Shown here piece by piece: positions 37,799 through 46,112 of a stretch of 55,191 nt of DNA. The position numbers and the translations under genes are program-made. The stretch is taken from positions 1 through 55,191 of the forward strand of contig JAHEDI010000022.1 in the NCBI GenBank assembly GCA_024641305.1. The letters are read 5' to 3'. The notes beneath the pieces are model-generated. The model was given only the letters and a program-made list of their open reading frames with translations, made no database searches and had not been told where the DNA came from. Source of the stretch: a bacterium. GTDB taxonomy: Bacteria; Actinomycetota; Acidimicrobiia; Spongiisociales; JAENVV01. Each line of letters opens with the position of its first letter. Positions within the stretch are counted from its first letter, which is position 1.

Positions 37799-38346
37799 TA
37801 GATCTGATCAGAAGAGCCGTCCGCCGTCGGTCTCCACCCTGAGCGGTGCGGTCGATCGGCGATCCAGTGACTGAGCGGTGGGACCCGGATGGGGGAACTG
37901 TCAGAGCTCAGATTCTTGGCACCTTTGACCGGACCGCCGCTTGTGCTGCGATCGACTGCGGCTATCTGTAGCTCAAGGGCTTCAAGCGGCCCGGGTAGGT
38001 CGATCTGCCTGGCACGGCGTCGCCTTTGATCGACCTGATCCAAACTACTGGCCGGGCTTCTCGTAGGCGCCCAGCAGCCAGTGGGTCCAGGCCAGTCGGC
38101 TGAGTGTGTACGCCTCACCCGCCGGATCGCCCATCTTGACGGAGGCTTGTCGTCCTTCGTGGTGCAGGTCGACTACGTGACCACGGTCGAACGGATGACC
38201 GGGCTGATGATCTCGTGGAAAGCCCTCGGATCCAATACGTTCATCATCGAGACCGCTGCCCCCTTCGACGAAGAAACCGCCGAACGGTTCGCCACCGAGA
38301 TCCGCTCGGTTGTCGACGACGAATGAACCGGCCCGTACCCACCGGG
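37799..38346. other. Gap with gene relics, no complete gene
   Basis: 548 bp. On the minus strand near 38045-38150 the phrase GDPAGEAYTLSRLAWTHWLL reads like a TPR helix pair, ending with a stop at 38045. On the plus strand 38165-38326 encodes a well-formed C-terminus (GSNTFIIETAAPFDEETAER onward) with GC-rich third positions but no credible start. These overlap and cannot both be intact. The region looks like decayed remnants, possibly of another cyclase-TPR gene. Confidence 0.4.
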
Positions 38347-39270
38347 CTATCCGTTGAGAAACCGGCTGGTCGCCGTGACGCAGTAGTCGAGTTCGTCGAG
38401 CCAGGGGGCATGACCGGCTCCGGGAAACATTTCGAGAACTCCGTTGGGCATGAGATCGACGAGTCGCCGGGCGACGGCCTCTCCTCCGAAAGGATCGTTC
38501 TCGCCCCACAGAAACAGCGTCGGTGTAGTGATCGACGACACGAGGTGGTCGGGCAACAGGTGCGGGTGCATCTTGCCGGCCCAGTTCATGATGGTGCGGG
38601 GGGCGGCCATCTCGTTGCGCATCGTGTCGGTGTTGCGCAACAACGACAAATACGCTTCGAACTCGACGGGAGCGATCCGGCCGTCGGCGAGGCTCGGACC
38701 ATGGCCGAGTAACCCGAAAAGCGTTCGCACGGATCGTTCGTTGGGTGGCACCGCCCCCATCACGATCGACACGCCCGGCACAGCTGACACCCGAAAGAAT
38801 GCTGGAAGCTTCGGATTGGGCGCTCCCATCGGCCAACTGAACTGGACCATCCGTTGAATTCTCTCGGGATGGACGGCACAGGTGCGCAGGGCGAGGTACC
38901 CGCCGAGGGAAGTCGCCACGAGATGGGCTGAGTCGAGTTCGAGAGCGTCGAGCACATCGACGATGAGGCTCCCGCCGAGCTTCGGGAGGCTGTCTACATC
39001 GAGCTTGCCGGGCAGGGGGTCGCTGGCGCCGGTGCCTGGCCGGTCGATCAAGATGCAGCGGAACCCGGCGAGACGAGACGCCAGCATCGACCAGCTCATC
39101 CCGCTCGTCGTACCGCCATGCACGAACAGCACGGGTGGTCCTTCGCCAAGTTCCTGGATACGCACGTTCACGTCGTTGCGAGCCAGATGGACGCGTCGCT
39201 CGGTCGGCGTTACCCCGATTGTGTTCCACAGCCGCCGTTCTGCGTCTAGAAACCGTGCCTGATTGGCCAT
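38347..39270 (-). CDS. Alpha/beta-hydrolase
   Basis: 307 aa from ATG 39270, after GAGGGGG; the frame runs to 39738 but without a site. The catalytic triad is Ser121 (ATSLGG), Asp259 (WGENDP) and His287 (GAGHAPW), with the oxyanion HGG at 51-53. A typical cytoplasmic alpha/beta-hydrolase of the haloalkane dehalogenase/epoxide hydrolase-like type; the substrate is unknown. Divergent from cyclase-ATPase copy 3, with a perfect 7-bp inverted repeat (ACCCGGG, 39298-39304 and 39311-39317) in the shared promoter region. Confidence 0.88.
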   Translation of the reverse strand: MANQARFLDAERRLWNTIGVTPTERRVHLARNDVNVRIQELGEGPPVLFVHGGTTSGMSWSMLASRLAGFRCILIDRPGTGASDPLPGKLDVDSLPKLGGSLIVDVLDALELDSAHLVATSLGGYLALRTCAVHPERIQRMVQFSWPMGAPNPKLPAFFRVSAVPGVSIVMGAVPPNERSVRTLFGLLGHGPSLADGRIAPVEFEAYLSLLRNTDTMRNEMAAPRTIMNWAGKMHPHLLPDHLVSSITTPTLFLWGENDPFGGEAVARRLVDLMPNGVLEMFPGAGHAPWLDELDYCVTATSRFLNG

Positions 39271-39297
39271 TGACACCCCCTCTGGAAGACCGACCTC

Positions 39298-39317
39298 ACC
39301 CGGGCCAATCCCCGGGT
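39298..39317. promoter_or_regulatory. Inverted repeat in hydrolase/cyclase divergent region
   Basis: ACCCGGG and CCCGGGT flank a 6-nt CCAATC. Located 28 bp upstream of the hydrolase start. Possible operator; no factor can be assigned. Confidence 0.3.
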
Positions 39318-39495
39318 GCTCGGTCGCACCGAATCGTATGCATTCCCGTGTCGCCGGAGAGAAGGATTTCCGAACTTTGATCAGTCGGATGCCAGGGCGC
39401 TCCGATTCTCCACCCTCCGGCCAGAAGCCAGAACCGGCAGGCATCAGGGCCAAGAAGTATCGTTGAGAGCCGAGGGTCCGGATACGGAGGCAGGC

Positions 39496-42246
39496 TTGTC
39501 GATCACTGAACCGAGGAAACGGGAACTCGCCGCCGTCATGTTCACCGACATGGTGGGGTTCACGGCGCTCATGCAGCAGGACGAGCAGACCGGCATCGAG
39601 AATCGGACTCGCTGGACGACGGCGATGGAACGACATCACGGCGCGGTTGGAGGCGAGGTTGTTCAATGGTTCGGGGATGGGGCCCTCAGCCGGTTCCCGA
39701 ACACGGTCGATGCCATTGCCTGTGCGATCGGCATCCAAACCGACCTGCGACTAGAACCGGCGGTAGACGTGCGGATCGGCATCCATGTCGGCAATGTGAT
39801 GATGGAACCAACCGGATTGCTTGGTGATGCCGTCAACATCGCCTCACGGGTCGAATCGTTCGCCACACCCGGATCGGTGGTGATCAGCGATACCGTGCAT
39901 GACCAGATCAAGAACCAGCCCGATCTCAGCTTTGTCGACCTCGGCAAGGTCCGGTTCAAGAACGTCGGGCGACCATTCACGCTCTACGCCATCGCCGACG
40001 AAGCATTGGCAGTTCCCGATTCGGGACATCTGTCGGGCAAGGGCGACCAGATCGCCCGCTTTCCTGGCACTATTCCCGAGCGGGGCAGTCAGCTGATCGG
40101 TCGGGAGGGCGACGTCGAACGCCTCAGAGAACTGCTCGACGAGTACCGGGTCGTCACCGTCACCGGACCGGGCGGAGTGGGCAAAACGTCGATCGCTCTT
40201 GAGTTGTGCCATCAGTTGCGGGCCGACTTCCTTGATGGGGTCGCCTTTGTCGACCTGTCGGCCGTGACCGATCCCGACGGCGTGATCCCGGCTGTCGCTG
40301 AAACGCTCGACATCAAAGAAGCCGAAGGCCGCTCGCTCGCCGAGGGTGTTGCCGCCCTGATCGGTGACAGCCAGGCCCTCGTGGTGCTCGACAATATGGA
40401 ACAGGTCGTCGATGCCGCCTACGACCTCGCCAACCTTCTCAGTAGCTGCCCGCTGCTCACGTTGCTCGTAACGAGCCGGGGACCATTGCACATCGCTGTC
40501 GAACAGGAGTATCCACTCATCCCGCTTGGCCTGCCTGATGACGATGACGTCACGGTCGCATCCGGGTCGCCGGCGGTGGCGTTGTTCGTCGCCGCGGCGC
40601 GCCGGGCAAAACCTGGTTTCGAACTGACTGAACAGAACGCCGCCCCGGTGGCAGCGATTTGCCGGCGACTCGACGGGCTCCCCTTGGCCATCGAATTGGC
40701 GGCCGCCCGGATTCGCCTGCTCTCGCCCCAAGCGTTGTTGGAGCGACTCGGCACCGCTCTCGACGTTCTCACCTCTGGCGGCCGGGACCGGCCCGGTCGC
40801 CACCAGGCCCTCCGAGCCACCATCGACTGGAGTCACCAGCAACTTTCCGCCCAAGAACAACAGCTGTTCCGTCGGCTGTCGGTTTTTGCCGGAGGCGCCA
40901 CCATCGACGGAATCGAAGCCGTCTGTTCCGATAGTGGTTTGTCGCTCGATACACTCGACGGCCTCGTCGATCACGCCCTCATTCAGGCGTCCGGCGACCG
41001 GTTCGGCATGCTCCAGACCATCTGGGAGTTCGCCGGCGAACAGCTGGCGTCGTCGGGCGAAGCAGACGAGATCCAGGACAAGTACGCCTACTTCATGCAC
41101 GGCGTCACGATGGCGATTCGCGACGGAATCGAAGGAGGTGATCAGGTCGGAGCGATCCAGCGGGGGGTGGACGAGGACACCAACATCACCGCCGCCCTCG
41201 ATCATCTCCTTGGGCGGGCCACGGCTGGAGATGCCGGGGCGGCAGAGCTGGCACTGCAGATCTGTGGTGATCTGTGGATGTTCTGGCACGTTCGGGGAAA
41301 GCACCTCAGCGCCCGACACTATGCGCTCGAGTTGCTGGCTGTGGCCCGGACTGCCACAAACGCCGAAGCATCAAAGACCATCGGGGTGTTGGGCACCCAA
41401 ATCACCCTGGGTCTCGCCTACTGGACCCTCGGCCAATTCCCCGAATCCGTCGAGTCGTGGACCGGAGCCCACCGACTGGCCCTGGCGCTCGGTGCGACGC
41501 GCGAAGAAGCCATCGCGGCCTTCTGCTTGATGGTCGGGTACCTGCCACTCGATCTGCCCGAGGCGGTCCGATGGTCGGAGACGGCTCGCACGGCAGCGGA
41601 CCGCAGCGACGACTGGGCCAGGGGGTTCTCCCTGGGGTTTGCGGGGGCGGTCTCCGCTACCGGAGGGGATCTGAAAGGCGCCACAGCACTGTTCACCGAG
41701 GCTCTGAGCATCCAGGAGCGAATCGGCGACTACGAAGGCGCCGGCATTTCCCAAGGTGGACTGGCTCTCATTGCCGGATTGTCGGGTGACCTCGAACGGT
41801 CGCTCGGCCTTTACGAGAAGTCGCTGGCGGCGTATGAGACGATTGGTGACCGGGCCGAGGAGGCCCGCATCCTCGGCGAGATGGCCTGGATTTATCTCAA
41901 ACAAGGAAACATCGCTACCGCCCGAACGCGTTTCCTCGATGCCGTCGTGGCCTATCAGGATCTAGCCAGTGTGCGGGGTATCGGTCTGGCACTCATCGGA
42001 TTGGCTTCGGTCGATGTCGCCGACGAGCATTTCATGCGGGCGTTGGAAATCTCCGCGGCGGCCGAGTTGTTTATCGGCGAGGAGGGCATCGTCAACGCCT
42101 ACCTCGAAGCACCCGACGGGCGCGAATACCTCGAAGGGGCCAAAGCCGCCCTCAGCCCGGACGAGGTCGAACAGGCCCTCGCCAATGGCGGTCGTCTCTC
42201 GGTAGGCGACGCAATCAGATTCGCCCGGACCATCCTCCCGGACTGA
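39496..42246 (+). CDS. Nucleotide cyclase - STAND ATPase - TPR protein (copy 3)
   Basis: 916 aa from TTG 39496, five bases after GGAGG. The cyclase domain has Asp18 (FTDMVGFT), Asp61 (FGDGALSRF), Asp111, Asn114 and Arg118 (GDAVNIASR), but the adenine Lys is Gln57, so base specificity is uncertain. The ATPase has P-loop GPGGVGKT (224-231), VVLDNME and GLPLAIELAAARI. The C-terminal half is TPR-like. Architecture matches copy 1 more closely than the zinc-ribbon copy 2. It ends near a minus-strand cyclase relic. Confidence 0.88.
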   Translation: MSITEPRKRELAAVMFTDMVGFTALMQQDEQTGIENRTRWTTAMERHHGAVGGEVVQWFGDGALSRFPNTVDAIACAIGIQTDLRLEPAVDVRIGIHVGNVMMEPTGLLGDAVNIASRVESFATPGSVVISDTVHDQIKNQPDLSFVDLGKVRFKNVGRPFTLYAIADEALAVPDSGHLSGKGDQIARFPGTIPERGSQLIGREGDVERLRELLDEYRVVTVTGPGGVGKTSIALELCHQLRADFLDGVAFVDLSAVTDPDGVIPAVAETLDIKEAEGRSLAEGVAALIGDSQALVVLDNMEQVVDAAYDLANLLSSCPLLTLLVTSRGPLHIAVEQEYPLIPLGLPDDDDVTVASGSPAVALFVAAARRAKPGFELTEQNAAPVAAICRRLDGLPLAIELAAARIRLLSPQALLERLGTALDVLTSGGRDRPGRHQALRATIDWSHQQLSAQEQQLFRRLSVFAGGATIDGIEAVCSDSGLSLDTLDGLVDHALIQASGDRFGMLQTIWEFAGEQLASSGEADEIQDKYAYFMHGVTMAIRDGIEGGDQVGAIQRGVDEDTNITAALDHLLGRATAGDAGAAELALQICGDLWMFWHVRGKHLSARHYALELLAVARTATNAEASKTIGVLGTQITLGLAYWTLGQFPESVESWTGAHRLALALGATREEAIAAFCLMVGYLPLDLPEAVRWSETARTAADRSDDWARGFSLGFAGAVSATGGDLKGATALFTEALSIQERIGDYEGAGISQGGLALIAGLSGDLERSLGLYEKSLAAYETIGDRAEEARILGEMAWIYLKQGNIATARTRFLDAVVAYQDLASVRGIGLALIGLASVDVADEHFMRALEISAAAELFIGEEGIVNAYLEAPDGREYLEGAKAALSPDEVEQALANGGRLSVGDAIRFARTILPD

Positions 42247-42249
42247 CCA

Positions 42250-42410
42250 ACGGCTGAGTCCAACCCGCTCGACAGGGTCGCCCCGGGGACGCCTTTGAGG
42301 TCGAGCATTCCGAGTGGCTCGTAGCGGATCGACGATCCCACGGTCCGGTCTTTGACGAACTCGGTGACGGCCTGGATGGTTCGGGTAGGGCGTCGTCGAG
42401 GATGCCCGGA
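42250..42410 (-). pseudogene. C-terminal fragment of a cyclase
   Basis: In the 220-bp convergent gap, one minus-strand frame encodes RTIQAVTEFVKDRTVGSSIR then YEPLGMLDLKGVPGATL. The combination VxDRTVGSSIxYExLGxxxLKGVPG is the end of a class III cyclase domain. No start, no metal motif and no continuing fold are present; the frame runs into antisense of copy 3. A neighbouring frame (VAHPGILDDA) may hold the preceding part, implying a frameshift. Confidence 0.4.
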
Positions 42411-42467
42411 TGCGCCACCGACGCCGACCGTGCGGAGCCTTGCCGTCAGGAAAACGACTGGGATCGA

Positions 42468-44159
42468 CTAGCCACGCGGAATCCAACCAATCGCGGCAGG
42501 GGCATGGCTTGGGACGGCGGGAGAGTTCGGCGGCACGGGGTCAATACGTACATATGGCGCACCCAACACGGGACGGGGGTCGGATTCGCCCTTGTTTGGC
42601 CACATCGCCATGGCTCGTTCGGTTTGAGCCGTGATGGTCAACGACGGATTGACTCCCAGGTTGGCGCTGATCGTTGAGGCATCGGCGACGTGTAGCCCTG
42701 GGTGACCGAACACCCGCTGGTACGGGTCGACAACACCGGTCTCGGCTGAATCACCAATGCACGCACCGCCCAAAATGTGGGCCGTTGTCGGCACGTCGAG
42801 CAGTACCTCATTGATGGCACTTCCAGGTTGGCCACCCATGATGTCGGCGGCGATTCGAGCCGCCTGGTTTGCTTGGGGGATGTAGGTGGGATTTGGTTCA
42901 CCTTCACCCTGCTCAGTCGTCAACTTCAACTTGCCGTTGCGTCGCAGCTTCCATTTGATTCTCAGGCTGTTCTCGGTGCTCTGCATTACCAGCAAGATCA
43001 CCGTCCTCTCAGACCAACGGCGGACCGACAAGCTGCGCCCAAACGCTACGGGGTGGCGCAGCAACTGGGCGAGGAAACGAACTTGACGGGGCACGCGTCC
43101 GCCACCGTCAACCAGGATCGTCGATAAGAGGCCCATGACATTGGAACCCTTGGGGTATCGCACGGGTTCGATGTGGGTCCGCTCATCGGGATGGATCGAA
43201 GAGGTGATGGCAACACCTCTTGAATAGTCGACGTCGCTCCCAGGCGCTTGGGCACCGAGGATGGCCTCGGAGTTTGTCCGGACCCGCTGGCCCAGGCGAT
43301 CGGACAAGTTTGGCAGGCGACCACGTTCCTTCAGTTCGGCCAGTAGCCGCATCGTACCCAGCACGCCGGCAGAGAAAACAACCTGTTCGGCCCGAATGGT
43401 CTGGCGCGCTTTGCGCAGCCACGCTCCCGACCGCTCGCTGGTGATCTCATACCCTCCACCAATCAGGGGTTCGACGTCTACGACCTGGCGGCCGGCGTGA
43501 ACCTTGGCTCCTTTGCGTTCAGCGAGATAGAGATAGTTACGATCGAGGGTGTTCTTGGCGTTGTGGCGACAGCCAATCATGCAGCTCCCGCACTCAAGAC
43601 AACCGGTCCGGTCGGGACCCGCTCCTCCGAAGTACGGGTCGTCGACCGTTTCGCCCGCTCGGCCGAGGTATACGCCCACCGGAGTGGGTCGGTAGCTGTC
43701 GCTCGCCTCGAGCCGCTCGGCCAAACCTCGCATGACATCGTCAGCTGCGGTGTGGTCCCGGGCCGTTGTGGCGCCGAGCATCAGGCGAGCTTGTGCGTAA
43801 TGGGGGGCAAGCTCGTCTTTCCAACCGGTGATGTGAGCCCACTGGGGGTCGGACCAGCAGTCGTCGAGCGGCTCGTAGAGCGTGTTGGCATAGACGAGCG
43901 ACCCTCCCCCAACGCCAGCGCCAGACAAAACCAACACATCTCTAAGTAGCGTCATCCGCTGAATGCCACGCAGCCCCAGCTTGGGCATGAACAAGAACTT
44001 CCTCACCGCCCAGTTGGTCTTGGGAAAGTCATCAGCCTCGAAGCGTTCCCCGGCTTCGAACACCGCCACCGAGTAGCCCTTCTCGACCAGCCGAAGTGCG
44101 CTGACCGAACCTCCAAATCCGCTACCCACAATGGCGACGTCAACGTCAAAGTCAGACAT
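42468..44159 (-). CDS. GMC-type FAD oxidoreductase with CxxCxxCxxxC insert
   Basis: 563 aa from ATG 44159 (44168 is also possible). FAD motif IVGSGFGGSVSA (10-21), the GGGSLVYAN segment (about 84-92) and the C-terminal VADASTISANLGVNPSLTI typical of the GMC/cholesterol-oxidase family. Cys187, 190, 193 and 197 in CLECGSCMIGC form a ferredoxin-like CxxCxxCxxxC, which may hold a cluster; a subset of actinobacterial GMC enzymes has it. Likely oxidises an alcohol or sterol-like compound. The palindrome CCTCCATGGAGG lies at 44294-44305, about 130 bp upstream. Confidence 0.85.
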   Translation of the reverse strand: MSDFDVDVAIVGSGFGGSVSALRLVEKGYSVAVFEAGERFEADDFPKTNWAVRKFLFMPKLGLRGIQRMTLLRDVLVLSGAGVGGGSLVYANTLYEPLDDCWSDPQWAHITGWKDELAPHYAQARLMLGATTARDHTAADDVMRGLAERLEASDSYRPTPVGVYLGRAGETVDDPYFGGAGPDRTGCLECGSCMIGCRHNAKNTLDRNYLYLAERKGAKVHAGRQVVDVEPLIGGGYEITSERSGAWLRKARQTIRAEQVVFSAGVLGTMRLLAELKERGRLPNLSDRLGQRVRTNSEAILGAQAPGSDVDYSRGVAITSSIHPDERTHIEPVRYPKGSNVMGLLSTILVDGGGRVPRQVRFLAQLLRHPVAFGRSLSVRRWSERTVILLVMQSTENSLRIKWKLRRNGKLKLTTEQGEGEPNPTYIPQANQAARIAADIMGGQPGSAINEVLLDVPTTAHILGGACIGDSAETGVVDPYQRVFGHPGLHVADASTISANLGVNPSLTITAQTERAMAMWPNKGESDPRPVLGAPYVRIDPVPPNSPAVPSHAPAAIGWIPRG

Positions 44160-44314
44160 GGAAGCCATGCTAGGACCGTCGGCTGATCGATTCTCTGCCG
44201 GCAAACCATCGGTCTTGTTGTCGGTGTGGTGATCATGCCTGGTCTACCGGCGGCCTTGAAGTCCATGTCGACGAAGTGACCGTCGATTCCAAGCCTCCAT
44301 GGAGGGTCCAGCCT

Positions 44315-45664
44315 TTACCCGAGCAGGTCCTCGACCCAGGCTGCGTGGGCGAACAGGTTGGCGTCTTGGCCGTGGAAGCCGACCAATTGCAGGCCCAGCG
44401 GCATATCGTGGGCGGCCAGGAGCGGCAGGGTCAACGACGGCACTCCAGCGCAGGTGGCGGGGGCGCACATCACCGGGTGGCCGATATTATCCAGGCCGAC
44501 CGGTGCCACCTCGGGGGCAGTCAGGCCGACGATGCCATCGATGGTGCCACCCACGCCCAGGAGGCGGTCGCCGAACGCCGCCTTGAAATCAAGCGCCGAG
44601 TGGTAGTCGGTCAGTGTCATCTCATGGGCACGAGCAAGCGCCGTGGCGATGCGCGGATGGTGGGTGTGTCCGGCCGCCTCATACTCGAAGAACGGCCAGC
44701 GCATCTCGAAGGCAGCGATCTCGCTGATGCACCATTCGGCACGGGCGAAATCGTCTTCGAGTGCGGCCAACGCCGGCACACCTGCCGGTTCGACGATCTC
44801 GACCCCGGCGTTCGATAGGCGGTCGAGGCCGGCCTCGAAGGCGGCCCTCACATCGGAATCGGCGATCTGCCACCCCGGCGTATACATGCGCATCAACCGG
44901 GCGGGTTTCTTCGCCGCCGGCGGGGTATCGGGCCCGTTGATGCCGTGAAAGCCAGGCTCCGGCCCGCCCTCGTTCGACAAGAAGCGCAACACCGCCCAGG
45001 CGTCGGCGAGCGTCGAGGCGTGGGCACCGACATGCTCGCCGGACGGCGAGAACGGATGAATGCCCGCCTGGCGGATCGCCCCATAGGTCGGTTTGACCCC
45101 GACCTGGCCGCAATAGCTTGCCGGGCGCATCACCGACGACATCAGCTGGGTGCCGATAGCGACCGGCAGCATGCTGGCGCCGACCGCCGCCGCCGAACCG
45201 CTCGACGAGGTGCCGGGGGTACGTTCGAGATCGAACGGATTGCGGGTGGCCGTGACGGCCCCAAAGGCGAACTCGGTGCTGGCGGTCTTGCCGACGATCA
45301 CCGCCCCGCCACGACGCAAAGCCGCAGCGATCGGCGCATCACGGCCACTCTCGTAGCCTTCGTAGATCGGGCTGCCGCACTGGGTTGCCATATCGGCGGT
45401 CTCGATAATGTCCTTCAGGCCGATCGGCAGGCCATCGACCGGCGACAACGGATTGCCCGCCGCGTAACGAGCACTCGCGGCATCGGCAGCAGAACGCGCC
45501 CCCTCCAGGTTCAAGGTCACAAACGCCTGAATTTCAGAGTCACGAGCCTCGATCACGGCGATGCAACGTTCCAGCAGATCGCGCGGTGTGTCGTCGCCGG
45601 CCAGGAAGGCGGGCACTTGGTGGAGAAAACCGGGTGACCGGGGGGTGAGAGGATCGTACGGCAT
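44315..45664 (-). CDS. Amidase signature family protein
   Basis: 449 aa from ATG 45664. Lys84 (GLPIGLKDI), cis-Ser153 (PGTSSSGS) and nucleophile Ser177 keep the canonical 24-residue Ser-Ser spacing. The nucleophile motif, usually TGGSxRxPA, is here LMSSVMRPAS, a notable change of the two Gly that form the oxyanion region. Activity may be altered. Not close to the amidase at 6459. Located behind the GMC gene on the same strand but upstream of it in transcription order. Confidence 0.85.
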   Translation of the reverse strand: MPYDPLTPRSPGFLHQVPAFLAGDDTPRDLLERCIAVIEARDSEIQAFVTLNLEGARSAADAASARYAAGNPLSPVDGLPIGLKDIIETADMATQCGSPIYEGYESGRDAPIAAALRRGGAVIVGKTASTEFAFGAVTATRNPFDLERTPGTSSSGSAAAVGASMLPVAIGTQLMSSVMRPASYCGQVGVKPTYGAIRQAGIHPFSPSGEHVGAHASTLADAWAVLRFLSNEGGPEPGFHGINGPDTPPAAKKPARLMRMYTPGWQIADSDVRAAFEAGLDRLSNAGVEIVEPAGVPALAALEDDFARAEWCISEIAAFEMRWPFFEYEAAGHTHHPRIATALARAHEMTLTDYHSALDFKAAFGDRLLGVGGTIDGIVGLTAPEVAPVGLDNIGHPVMCAPATCAGVPSLTLPLLAAHDMPLGLQLVGFHGQDANLFAHAAWVEDLLG

Positions 45665-45828
45665 GGCGGCCCCGTTTGAGTATTTCGAGTGCCGCCACGC
45701 TAGTCGACCAACCGGTTCGACCGCGTCGGCATGCGGCCGGCCACATTCGCCATCGAAGACGCCCTGGCGTGACCGAGAGACCAAGATCATCGACACACCA
45801 CAGATCGAGAAGGGGAACACCAGAGGCG

Positions 45829-45853
45829 AGGAGGCGCCCGGGCGCGCCCTCCT
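45829..45853 (-). terminator. GC-rich hairpin
   Basis: AGGAGGCGC (45829-45837) pairs with GCGCCCTCCT (45844-45853) with one bulge. It lies directly downstream (minus strand) of the small ORF at 45876-46112, so it probably ends the PLP-enzyme transcript. Confidence 0.45.
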
Positions 45854-45875
45854 TACGGTCGAACCACTATCTCGC

Positions 45876-46112
45876 TTACGGAATGATCACCGGGTAGGGC
45901 GCGCCGGTACACACAATCCGCCCCTGGATCGACGGTGACATCGGGGAGCTGGCACCGACGTAGTCGGCCAGCACCTGATCCCTGGAGTCACGGGTGACCG
46001 CCCGCGCAACAACGTTCGGGAACCGACGCCACCATTCGCAATGCGCTGCGCCCGTGCATGAGCCGTCCGCGCCCGGCCTAAGGGCTCTCTCTGGCGGACT
46101 CGTCGTCGCCAA
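45876..46112 (-). CDS. Possible small Cys-containing protein
   Basis: 78 codons from TTG 46112, overlapping the end of the PLP-enzyme gene by 35 bp. The stretch CTGAAHCEWWRRFPNVVARA and the end GRIVCTGAPYPVIIP read like a genuine folded protein with three Cys, and a hairpin follows the stop. It might be a real small gene or the C-terminal relic of a secreted protein. No family recognised. Confidence 0.4.
   Translation of the reverse strand: MATTSPPERALRPGADGSCTGAAHCEWWRRFPNVVARAVTRDSRDQVLADYVGASSPMSPSIQGRIVCTGAPYPVIIP

Noticed and set aside
38045-39229. Minus-strand frame of 394 codons
   Set aside because: Alternative frame of the alpha/beta-hydrolase gene; Arg-rich shadow. Only its last 35 codons look like a possible relic.
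39844-41319. Minus-strand frame of 491 codons
   Set aside because: Antisense of cyclase-ATPase copy 3; no motifs, skewed composition.
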